NCBI GenBank assembly: GCA_040902425.1 | Contig: JBBDXI010000039.1 | Coordinates: 1-34,064 of the forward strand | Origin: JBBDXI01 sp040902425 | Lineage (GTDB): Bacteria; Planctomycetota; Phycisphaerae; Phycisphaerales; UBA1924 | Reading direction: 5' to 3' | DNA length: 34,064 bases | Shown: positions 14,701-20,379 of the stretch, piece after piece | How the letters are laid out: every line of letters begins with the position of its first letter | Numbering within the stretch: position 1 is the stretch's first letter | Made by a program: the position numbers and the translations under genes | The notes under the pieces: generated by a model | What the model saw: the letters and a program-made list of their open reading frames with translations, nothing else | The model's database searches: none | What the model was told of the DNA's origin: nothing

Positions 14701-15840
14701 ATCACCCAGCGCAAGCGGATGGAGACGGGCCTCCGCCAGACCCAGAAGCTCGAAGCCATCGGGCGGCTCGCCAGCGGCGTCGCCCACGACTTCAACAACC
14801 TGCTCACCGCGATCTTCGGCTACACCAGCCTCGCCCGCCGCACGCTCTCCGCCGGCCACCCCGCGACGCGCTCGCTGGACCGCGTGGATGAGGCCGCGCG
14901 CCAGGCCTCCGGCGTCACCAAGGCCCTGCTCACCTTCGGGCGCGCCAGCCCCACCGACAAGCGCCCGCTCGACCTGGTCGGCGCGGTGGACAGCGCCATC
15001 GGCCTCCTGCGGCGGACCCTCCCGGGCACCATCGCCGTCCGGGCCGAGCTCGAGCCCGGCCCGCTCTGGGTGCGGGGCGACGCCACCCAGCTCCAGCAGA
15101 TCGTGATGAACCTCGCCATCAACGCCCGCGACGCCATGCCCGGGGGCGGCGCCCTGAGCTTCCGCCTCCAGGCCTGCGACGACCGCTCCGGCCCCGCGGC
15201 ACGCCTCACCGTGATCGACACCGGCACCGGCATCACGCCGGAGGTCATGGCCCGCATCTTCGAGCCGTTCTTCACCACCAAGCCCCCCGACCAGGGCACC
15301 GGCCTCGGCCTGCCAATCATCCACGGCATCGTGACCGACCACGGCGGGCGCATCGACATCGTCTCCGAGCCCGGCGAGGGCGCCACCTTCATCATCCATT
15401 TCCCACTCACCGGCCCGGCCGCCGACCAGCCGGGGCCCGAGCCCGCCCGCGAGGCCTCCGGCCACGGAGAGCTGATCATCCTCGGCGACCACCACACCTA
15501 CGTCCGCGAGATCGTCGCGACGATGCTCCAGAGCATGGGGTTTCGGGTCCTCCAGGCTGGGGACGGCGCCGGCGCCCTGGCGCTCTACGATCAGCACCGC
15601 GAGCGCGTCCGGCTGCTGCTTCTCGATGAGGACATGCCCGGCCGGACGGGGTGGGCGTGCGCGGAAGCGGTGCGGGACGCGGAGGGTGGCGCGCCCGCCC
15701 TGGTCATGGCCGCTGCCGAGCCGCCCGCAAGCGGGCCCGGGCCCGCGAACATCCTCAGAAAGCCGTTCAACATGGGCGAGTTATCCGCGGCCGTCGCCGG
15801 CGCCCTGGCGGGGGCGTCCGCCGCACCGGAGCCTGCATGA
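11713..15840 (+). CDS. membrane hybrid sensor histidine kinase with six PAS domains, one GAF and a C-terminal receiver
   Basis: A 1375-residue kinase. Three hydrophobic segments lie at about residues 1-20, 33-50 and 66-87. PAS domains begin near 99, 227, 356, 633, 750 and 879, several ending in the PAC motif DITERK or DITDRK, and a GAF domain spans about 478-630. The phosphoacceptor region LASGVAHDFNNLLTAI has His1025. The ATPase domain follows with the N box (NLAINARDAMPGGG), DTGTGI, EPFFTTK and GTGLGLPI. The receiver (about 1250-1370) keeps Asp1305 in LLDEDMPG and the Lys of RKPFN. However, one acidic-pocket position is His (GDHH in place of DD) and the conserved Thr/Ser position is Ala (VMAAAE), so it may be weakly active or a docking domain. 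The kinase overlaps the response regulator gene by ATGA. The signal is unknown. Confidence 0.95.
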   Translation: MLLLIASVLLRVLALAWAAHLLRRTRDARRGFKALVLALFTASVALPLIYAWDRADPSPGLAELLVELGNLVVSVLLVLTVLFVGRLFDRQDGVLRGLMASEDRYRRLVEHCADAVVVHSDGRLVFANAAAARLLGARTPGALIGVPVIDLVHPEHRDQVRGRIASLYDGALDVVPPLEERLLRLDRRTIDAEITASACSFEGARAIQVVMRDISLRKRAEQDLLESRSVLERAQSVAHVGSWVWSPGRTPDLSWSAETFRIFGVDPGAFDGRVGTFFRCVHPDDTAKVHAASEAARAGGRLYSIDHRIIRPDGQVRWVHEEAEIVPSAGGEGFSMIGVVQDITERKLARDALEESESRYRQLFKLSPEPMWVYETQTRRFLAVNEAALAHYGYSRDEFLRMTVDDLRAPGEPRPSPAALNGAPASASVRHRRKDGTTIDAETVGQNMPFIGPSARLVAARDVTEQRCAERLRSGQGRVLELLARGAPLPEVLGQLATTYEAQIEGAHCSVHLLDERGETLRGIVAPSLPPDFLATCGMNVARRERVAIPDLRAEPAVQPWREHLEAAGIRACWSQPILGRGGAVLGTVALHFGAVREPAPRELELLESAASLAGIAVERRRGEEALREANDRLTAIIGSSPLPIIAIDLEGSVRLWNTAAAATFGWTEEEVIGRTNPIVPEDRREEFSGLIRRIVAGEPVYGLELRRRRRDGTPIDVSLSASQLHSPGGEVAGILAVVADITERKRTELALRESEERLAFAQECAEAGTWDWDIATGQVIGSEGYYRVYGVRPSGPLTRIDDWYESVVPEDLERTRAAIDGATAARAPDFRVEFRIVNPLRGVRWLGGVGRIRYDGQGRPVRMAGITIDITDRKRAEDAALEWKRRYEAAVRASRQLLYEWDPQTDRLVWGGNAEELLGVSLEALGDLGHWLDLVHPDDRTVLRGEIERLVATRTPFILQHRVRHRDGRYIDVEDTGSYYTDAAGGGRLVGLVSDITQRKRMETGLRQTQKLEAIGRLASGVAHDFNNLLTAIFGYTSLARRTLSAGHPATRSLDRVDEAARQASGVTKALLTFGRASPTDKRPLDLVGAVDSAIGLLRRTLPGTIAVRAELEPGPLWVRGDATQLQQIVMNLAINARDAMPGGGALSFRLQACDDRSGPAARLTVIDTGTGITPEVMARIFEPFFTTKPPDQGTGLGLPIIHGIVTDHGGRIDIVSEPGEGATFIIHFPLTGPAADQPGPEPAREASGHGELIILGDHHTYVREIVATMLQSMGFRVLQAGDGAGALALYDQHRERVRLLLLDEDMPGRTGWACAEAVRDAEGGAPALVMAAAEPPASGPGPANILRKPFNMGELSAAVAGALAGASAAPEPA

Positions 15841-16502
15841 GCGAGCCAAGGACGATCTCCGTGCTCCTCGCCGACGACCACGCCCTGGTTCGCGAGTCCC
15901 TGTCCAGCTGGCTCCGCACCACCGGCGACATGCGGGTCGTGGCCGAGGTCGGCAGCGCCGACGAGGCCGTCGCCATCGCCGTGCGCGACAGGCCCGACGT
16001 GGTCCTGCTGGATATCGACATGCCCGGCCTGCTCGCCTTCGACGCCGTCCGGACCATCCGCTCCCGCTCGCCGGGGACGCGGGTCATCATGCTCAGCGGC
16101 TTCTTCAACGACCGCTACATCGAGGATGCGCTCGCCGCCGAGGCTTCCGGCTACATCACCAAGAGCGAGCCGCCCCAGGCGGTGCTCACCGCCATCCGCA
16201 CGGTCGCGGCCGGGGGGGTCTACTTCTCCCCGGAGGTCCAGGCCCGCATCGTGGTGGACTCCGGCGGCGCCCGGCTCTCCTCGGGCGAGGGCGTCACCCG
16301 CGCCTCCACCCTCACGCCGCGCGAGCTGGAGGTGCTCCGGTACATCGCCCGCGGCCTCTCGAAGAAGGACATCGCCGGGATCATGCACCTAAGCGTGAAG
16401 ACGGTGGACAACCACAGCACCAGCCTGATGACCAAGCTCAACATTCACGACCGCGTTGAGCTGGCGCGATACGCGATCCGGGAGGGGCTCGCCGAACCGT
16501 AA
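15837..16502 (+). CDS. NarL/LuxR-type response regulator
   Basis: A 221-residue regulator: an intact receiver, then a LuxR-type DNA-binding domain. Receiver residues are Asp13/Asp14, the phosphoacceptor Asp59 (LLDIDMPG), Ser87 and Lys109 (ITKSEPP). The C-terminal domain (about 157-217) has TLTPRELEVLRYIARGLSKKDIA, then the recognition helix LSVKTVDNHSTSLMTKL. It starts at the ATG overlapping the kinase stop (ATGA) and is the natural partner of that kinase. Because the kinase's own receiver is degenerate while this one is complete, phosphate may pass directly to Asp59. Target genes cannot be told from this window. Confidence 0.96.
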   Translation: MSEPRTISVLLADDHALVRESLSSWLRTTGDMRVVAEVGSADEAVAIAVRDRPDVVLLDIDMPGLLAFDAVRTIRSRSPGTRVIMLSGFFNDRYIEDALAAEASGYITKSEPPQAVLTAIRTVAAGGVYFSPEVQARIVVDSGGARLSSGEGVTRASTLTPRELEVLRYIARGLSKKDIAGIMHLSVKTVDNHSTSLMTKLNIHDRVELARYAIREGLAEP

Positions 16503-16517
16503 AGCCCGTTGGGGCAG

Positions 16518-16576
16518 CCGCGTACGCGGTTTGTGGCATACGGAGGCCGCACGCCCGGTGAGTGACGCTTCACTCA
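16518..16576. other. two palindromes just after the response regulator gene
   Basis: A perfect 12-bp palindrome CCGCGTACGCGG lies at 16518-16529. A perfect 7-bp inverted repeat TGAGTGA (16559-16565) / TCACTCA (16570-16576) with a 4-base loop lies 30 bp further on. Neither is followed by a T-run. They are in the 305-bp gene-free stretch 16503-16807 and could be binding sites, for instance for the regulator just upstream, or RNA structures in the 3' untranslated region. Confidence 0.4.
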
Positions 16577-16644
16577 TGAGACACGCTCAAGATAAGGCGT
16601 TCTCCCCTCTGGTTGGCGGGCGGGACGGCCGGTAGAGTCGCCCG

Positions 16645-16773
16645 TGGATGGAGACCATACCCGCCTCGCGGGTGATTACGAGGGTCCCCGCTTCCGAGGC
16701 GTGAACGAACCTCCTCTCTCCTCCTCGTGTTGGCCGGATGGCTCGCAAGAGTCTTCCGGCCATTTGTCTTTTT
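16645..16773 (+). ncRNA. candidate small RNA with CU-rich anti-Shine-Dalgarno motif
   Basis: In the gene-free stretch 16503-16807, TTGGCG (16613-16618) and TAGAGT (16633-16638) resemble a weak promoter with a short 14-nt spacer. A transcript from about 16645 would contain a 6-bp hairpin ACCCGC (16659-16664) / GCGGGT (16668-16673). Next comes a 17-base pyrimidine stretch CCTCCTCTCTCCTCCTC (16710-16726) complementary to Shine-Dalgarno sequences, and then a terminator hairpin with a T-rich tail ending near 16773. The alternative is that this is simply the 3' untranslated region of the kinase-regulator operon. Confidence 0.35.
16731..16773 (+). terminator. intrinsic terminator, plus strand
   Basis: TGGCCGGA (16731-16738) and TCCGGCCA (16755-16762) form a perfect 8-bp stem with a 16-base loop, followed by TTTGTCTTTTT. 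It lies 230 bp after the response regulator stop and 35 bp before the convergent S1/P1-like gene. It would end either the kinase-regulator transcript or the candidate small RNA. Confidence 0.7.
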
Positions 16774-16807
16774 CCGCCCACCCGTTCCTCGCTGCGGCCG
16801 CACCGCA

Positions 16808-17869
16808 TCATGGAGGCGGTGGCGCGCCCGTCCCCGCGGGCTGCGTGGCCTCGTTGCCACCCCGGCGTCGTCCGCGCATCTCGCTGTAGCGGATGAAGGC
16901 CGCGATGTCCGCGTCGGTCGGCCTGGCCGCCTCCCACGCCGCGGTGTAGAGGGCCGCCAGCGTCGAGGCCGAGTCGCGCAGGCGCGTCTCGATGAACGCC
17001 TTCCCGCTCTCCCGCGTCAACTCGCCGGACTTCTCCAGCTCGTAGAGCGGCCCCACGCCGTCGAACGACCGCTGGATGAACGCGATGCACCCCGGCCAGG
17101 GGTCGCGGGCGTCGATCGTCGCGTCGTACCGCATCCCGGGCCGCAGGGCGTCGTAGCCCAGCCCGTGGATCTCGACGATCCGCGAGTCAACGTACGAGTG
17201 GAACCCGTTCTCCCGGGTATACCCCCGGGGGTTGGGCCCCACCCAGCCGTGGTGATGCCGCGTGGTGTGCAGCGGCTGCGACGCGTCCCCCACGTAGTGG
17301 CTGAGGATGCCCATCTCGTAGATCGCGTTCTCCCGCGCCTGGAGGCGGTGCTCGGCGCGGGCCGGGTCGTCGAGCGCCTCCAGGACCCGGTAGGTGTGGA
17401 AACTCGACTGGAGCTTCGCGAAATGCTCCGCGATGGCGTAGGGCAGGAACCCGGGCCACTCCTTCGACCGGTCGGGGTCCTTCGCCGGGTCGTAGGGCGC
17501 CATCCGACCGGGGTGCTCGAGCTTCGCCTTCACCATCGCCCGGAAGTACTCGTAGCGGTGCTGCGGCAGCGTGGCGAGCGCCAGCCCGAACGGCTCCAGG
17601 TCCTCCACGTCGATGTAGTGCTCCGGGTTCAGCTCGTGCCCGATCGCCGGGAGCTTCGTCCCGCGCCAACGGTCCGGCTCGTTGGATTGCTCGGCAATCC
17701 GGGAGACGACCTCCGGGTCGCGGACCCACGCGGGCAGCTCCGGGCCCAGCCCGTCGAGCGCCAGCCGGGTGATCGTCCGGTGCCCCCGGGCCCCCCACCC
17801 CAGCGCCGGCGCCACGGCGGCCAGCGCACCCACGATCGCCGCGAACCGCGCGAGTTTCCGGCAGAACAT
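16808..17869 (-). CDS. secreted zinc-dependent hydrolase of the S1/P1 nuclease / phospholipase C fold
   Basis: A 353-residue protein with a signal peptide whose predicted cleavage after LG leaves Trp25 as the first mature residue (WGARGHR). In the S1/P1 nuclease and phospholipase C superfamily this N-terminal Trp itself binds zinc. Other likely ligands are visible: His30, Asp66 in NEPDRWR, His84 in NPEHYIDVED, the hallmark LSHYVGDASQPLH (His191, Asp195, His201), and NGFHSYVD (His224, Asp228). The superfamily cleaves single-stranded nucleic acid or phospholipids, and the substrate cannot be separated here. A TAGACT box 27 nt upstream and a GGAG 7 nt before the ATG support the start. A Gly/Pro/Thr tail ends the protein. 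Confidence 0.88.
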   Translation of the reverse strand: MFCRKLARFAAIVGALAAVAPALGWGARGHRTITRLALDGLGPELPAWVRDPEVVSRIAEQSNEPDRWRGTKLPAIGHELNPEHYIDVEDLEPFGLALATLPQHRYEYFRAMVKAKLEHPGRMAPYDPAKDPDRSKEWPGFLPYAIAEHFAKLQSSFHTYRVLEALDDPARAEHRLQARENAIYEMGILSHYVGDASQPLHTTRHHHGWVGPNPRGYTRENGFHSYVDSRIVEIHGLGYDALRPGMRYDATIDARDPWPGCIAFIQRSFDGVGPLYELEKSGELTRESGKAFIETRLRDSASTLAALYTAAWEAARPTDADIAAFIRYSEMRGRRRGGNEATQPAGTGAPPPP

Positions 17870-17895
17870 CTGATCGCTCCACGGGGTGAGCGGGC

Positions 17896-17901
17896 AGTCT
17901 A
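17896..17901 (-). promoter_or_regulatory. TAGACT -10 box of the S1/P1-like gene
   Basis: On the minus strand TAGACT lies 26 nt before the ATG at 17869. The predicted short leader contains GGAG 7 nt before the start. GTGCCC occurs 20 nt upstream of the hexamer, a poor -35. This is the ordinary leadered form of the TANACT box found repeatedly in the window. Confidence 0.45.
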
Positions 17902-18018
17902 GCCCCTGCTCACCGGGGACCGGGCACGCCCCGATTTTCAGCCGATCCCCCCGCCGAGGGGTTGCATGAAGCCGGTCCCGCGCCCATCATGAGGGCGCCA
18001 GAATCCGGGGGAGTGGTC

Positions 18019-18222
18019 ATGCCCAATCCGAGGCCAGAGAAGACACCGCCGATGCGTCACGTCGCCGTGCCATTGCACGCGCCGACCGGGCTTCCCCGAC
18101 GCGAGCCGCCGGCCGCCACACCGCCCGCGCCGCGACAGGCCGAGGCGCCGCGCGAGGTCGTGCTCTGGGGCCGCTGCGGCCTCGTGCCGCAGAGCAAGGC
18201 CCACGAGCCCCTGCGCCCGTGA
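18019..18222 (+). CDS. possible small proline-rich protein, hypothetical
   Basis: A 67-residue reading frame in the 362-bp stretch 17870-18231, which otherwise holds only the S1/P1 promoter. ATG at 18019 is preceded by GGGGGAG 5 nt upstream, a fair ribosome binding site. The product is Pro/Arg-rich and probably disordered for about 45 residues, then ends in EVVLWGRCGLVPQSKAHEP. The stop is 9 bp before the convergent radical SAM gene's stop. No family is recognised, and in such GC-rich DNA open frames of this length are common by chance. An antisense frame over the same bases is no better. Confidence 0.3.
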   Translation: MPNPRPEKTPPMRHVAVPLHAPTGLPRREPPAATPPAPRQAEAPREVVLWGRCGLVPQSKAHEPLRP

Positions 18223-18231
18223 GCCCCGGGA

Positions 18232-19347
18232 TCAGAACAGCCGGAACTGCTCCCCACTGCCCGCGGCGGGTGGCCTGAACGACGCGCCGGAGAGCCCCGC
18301 GACCGGCCGGTCCAGCCCGAAGCGGGCCCTGAACACGTCGAACGCCTGCCGGATCTGGTCCGCCCGCGCGCCCTCGCCGCGCTGACGGGCGAAGTAGCGC
18401 GGATCATAGAGTTGCCCGCCGCGCGCCCCGCGCAGCTGCGACTCCACGTGCGATGCCCGGTCCGGGAAGTGCTGCCCCAGCCACTCGAGGAACAGCGCCT
18501 TGACCTGGTGGGGCAACCGAAGCAGGACGTACCCCGCGCCGTCCGCGCCCGCCTCGGCCGCGGCCTTCAGGATCTGCGGTATCTCGTGGTCCGTCAGCCC
18601 GGGGACGATCGGCGCCACCATCACCCGCACCGGCCCGCCCGCCGCCGCCAGCCGCTCCACCGCCTCAAGGCGCGCCCGGGGGCTGCTGGCCCGGGGCTCC
18701 ATCTTGGCCGCCAGGTCGTGGTCCAGCGTGGTGATGCTGAGCGCGACCGAGGCCGCCTTCTCCTTCGCGAGCGCAGTCAGCAGGTCCAGGTCCCGCAGCA
18801 CAAGCCTGCTCTTGGTGATGATCGCCACCGGCTGGCGGCACTCCGCCATCACCTCCAGGCACCCGCGCGTCACCCGCAGCTTCGCCTCCACCGGCTGGTA
18901 GGGGTCCGTCACGCCCGACATCACGATCGGCGTGCCCCGCCACGACGGCCTCGCCAGCGCCGCGCGCAGCCGCGCCGGCGCGCTGCGCTTCACCACGATC
19001 CGCGTCTCGAAATCCAGCCCCGAAGAGAACCCGAGGTACTCGTGGAACGGGCGCGCGTAGCAGTAGATGCACCCGTGCTCGCACCCGCGGTACGGGTTCA
19101 CCGTCCACTCGAAGCCGATGTCCGGGCTGTCCACGACCTTGTTGAGCGCCGCCCGCGAGCGGTCGTCGTAGAGGCGGGTCAACACCTGCGTGCCGTCCGG
19201 GCGCTCCGCCGCCACCTCGTCGAGGTAGTCGCCCAGCACGTGCAGCCGGACAGCCTCGAACCGGTTCCCCGGGTTCAACCCTGCGCCGCGCCCGCGCACC
19301 TTCCCCGCCGGAAGGGCATCGGCGTGCTCGCGTTCTGTACCGGACAT
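18232..19347 (-). CDS. PA0069-family radical SAM protein
   Basis: A 371-residue radical S-adenosylmethionine protein. The iron-sulfur cluster motif is CX3CX2C, RGCEHGCIYCYARP with Cys89, Cys93 and Cys96, the pattern of the spore-photoproduct-lyase-like PA0069/Rv2578c group. The N-terminal GRGAGLNPGNRFE, the MSGVTDPYQPVE stretch, ITKSRLVLRDLDLL and the C-terminal QFRLF end all match that group. Its reaction is unknown. Residues 1-16 before the conserved part are not needed, and a GTG at codon 17 is an alternative start. The ATG is preferred because an excellent promoter puts transcription start at that codon. The gene follows a secreted-protein gene on the same strand by 42 bp. Confidence 0.93.
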   Translation of the reverse strand: MSGTEREHADALPAGKVRGRGAGLNPGNRFEAVRLHVLGDYLDEVAAERPDGTQVLTRLYDDRSRAALNKVVDSPDIGFEWTVNPYRGCEHGCIYCYARPFHEYLGFSSGLDFETRIVVKRSAPARLRAALARPSWRGTPIVMSGVTDPYQPVEAKLRVTRGCLEVMAECRQPVAIITKSRLVLRDLDLLTALAKEKAASVALSITTLDHDLAAKMEPRASSPRARLEAVERLAAAGGPVRVMVAPIVPGLTDHEIPQILKAAAEAGADGAGYVLLRLPHQVKALFLEWLGQHFPDRASHVESQLRGARGGQLYDPRYFARQRGEGARADQIRQAFDVFRARFGLDRPVAGLSGASFRPPAAGSGEQFRLF

Positions 19348-19353
19348 ACTCCA

Positions 19354-19382
19354 AACGTATCCCGCGGCCGCGCGGGGGTCAA
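19354..19382 (-). promoter_or_regulatory. promoter giving a probably leaderless radical SAM mRNA
   Basis: On the minus strand TTGACC (19382-19377) and TACGTT (19359-19354) have an ideal 17-nt spacer. The -10 ends 6 nt before the ATG at 19347, so the first transcribed base should be at or next to the A of ATG. A GGAG only 2 nt before the ATG is too close to work as a Shine-Dalgarno site. This is the clearest leaderless-type promoter in the window. Confidence 0.65.
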
Positions 19383-19389
19383 CGCCCCG

Positions 19390-20247
19390 TCAGCGCCCGG
19401 GCGGCGCGGAAGGCGGCTCGCGACCGGCGGGGGCCGGGTCCGGCGATATTTCTTTTGCATCCTGCGCGGCCGCGACGGCGGTCGGCAATAGCTCCACCTC
19501 GCAGTGGAAGTGCTGTGGCTCGAAGAACCCGCCCGGCACCACCCGGCGTGACGGGTCCTTGAGGTGCCTCAACAGCGCGTACGGGATCCTGAACTCGATG
19601 GACACCGAACCGTCGGCCCCGGTTTCGGCCCTGACCGAGCCGACCCCCGCTGCGCCCCCGCGCAGCCCTCCCGGGCGCACGCTGTCCGCCGCAACCCGGT
19701 TCACGATGCAGTCGTCGGCCGCGGCCGTGATGTACAGATTCCGCCCATCCGCCGAGATCCCGCAGCTGGCGAGGTCGTCCAGCATGTACCGCACGTGCAC
19801 CAGGCCCGTCACCGGGCGCGCCACCGCCGGCTGGTTCATGCGGACCCCGTCGATCCGGATGTTCACCGCCCCGTCATCCGCCATGCCCTCGAAGAAGGGC
19901 CTGCGCGTGTCAACCTTGTAGAGCCCGACCAGCACCACGGCCCCGTCACGGTCCCCGCACGCCTTGTCCAGCCGGGTGCCCCCCAAGGCCGCATAGCACT
20001 CGATGTTCCTTCCCAGCAGGCTCTTGTCGGCCGCGGACCGCCAGCGCCGCTCGCCCCCGAGGGTCGCCGTTGAGCCGTCGCGCATCGGCCAGCCCACGGC
20101 CACTCGGACCGGCCGGGCGTCATCCGCCAGGAGCATTTCCGGGGGCTCTGCCGGCCCTGCCGTGACCACCAGGGCGAGCAGCATCCCGCACCACAGGAGC
20201 GCTACCCCAGACCCCCGGACGAGGCTGACGGATGCCCAACCGCGCAC
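19390..20247 (-). CDS. secreted protein of unknown function
   Basis: A protein of about 285 residues with a signal peptide (hydrophobic VALLWCGMLLALVVTAG) and a largely beta mature part. The start is placed at GTG 20247 because TACAGT lies 6 nt upstream of it. An in-frame GTG at 20277 would add ten residues before an already long n-region. Features include paired Cys residues (ECYAALGG, KACGDRD, SCGISADG, DDCIVN) that may form disulfides, and a C-terminal Pro/Ala-rich tail. SVSIEFRIPYALLRHL resembles the last strands of carbohydrate-binding module 9-like domains, but I would not assign that. It may share a transcript with the radical SAM gene, though that gene has its own promoter. Function unknown. 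Confidence 0.7.
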   Translation of the reverse strand: MRGWASVSLVRGSGVALLWCGMLLALVVTAGPAEPPEMLLADDARPVRVAVGWPMRDGSTATLGGERRWRSAADKSLLGRNIECYAALGGTRLDKACGDRDGAVVLVGLYKVDTRRPFFEGMADDGAVNIRIDGVRMNQPAVARPVTGLVHVRYMLDDLASCGISADGRNLYITAAADDCIVNRVAADSVRPGGLRGGAAGVGSVRAETGADGSVSIEFRIPYALLRHLKDPSRRVVPGGFFEPQHFHCEVELLPTAVAAAQDAKEISPDPAPAGREPPSAPPGR

Positions 20248-20253
20248 GGCGTG

Positions 20254-20259
20254 ACTGTA
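20254..20259 (-). promoter_or_regulatory. TACAGT -10-like box before the secreted unknown gene
   Basis: On the minus strand TACAGT lies 6 nt before GTG 20247, with CGGACG 17 nt upstream as a partial -35. It would give a leaderless mRNA and favours the inner GTG as the real start. Confidence 0.4.
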
Positions 20260-20347
20260 CACCCGGAAACACCCCACGTCCGAGCCGCGAATAAGCGGTG
20301 TCTGGAACGCCCGGCGCTGTCGTTCTGCGCAGATCCTGATTCTTTGG

Positions 20348-20353
20348 TAGACT
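20348..20353 (+). promoter_or_regulatory. TAGACT -10-like box before the dockerin gene
   Basis: TAGACT lies 26 nt before the ATG at 20380. An AGGGG site 6-7 nt before the ATG serves as ribosome binding site. No good -35 is visible. It lies in the divergent spacer with the secreted unknown gene. Confidence 0.4.
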
Positions 20354-20379
20354 CGCTCAATACCTCATAGGGGTTACCC

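Noticed and set aside
17938..18204. Minus-strand small frame opposite the possible proline-rich protein
   Set aside because: No ribosome binding site, His/Arg/Gly-rich translation, and it would overlap the S1/P1 upstream region awkwardly.
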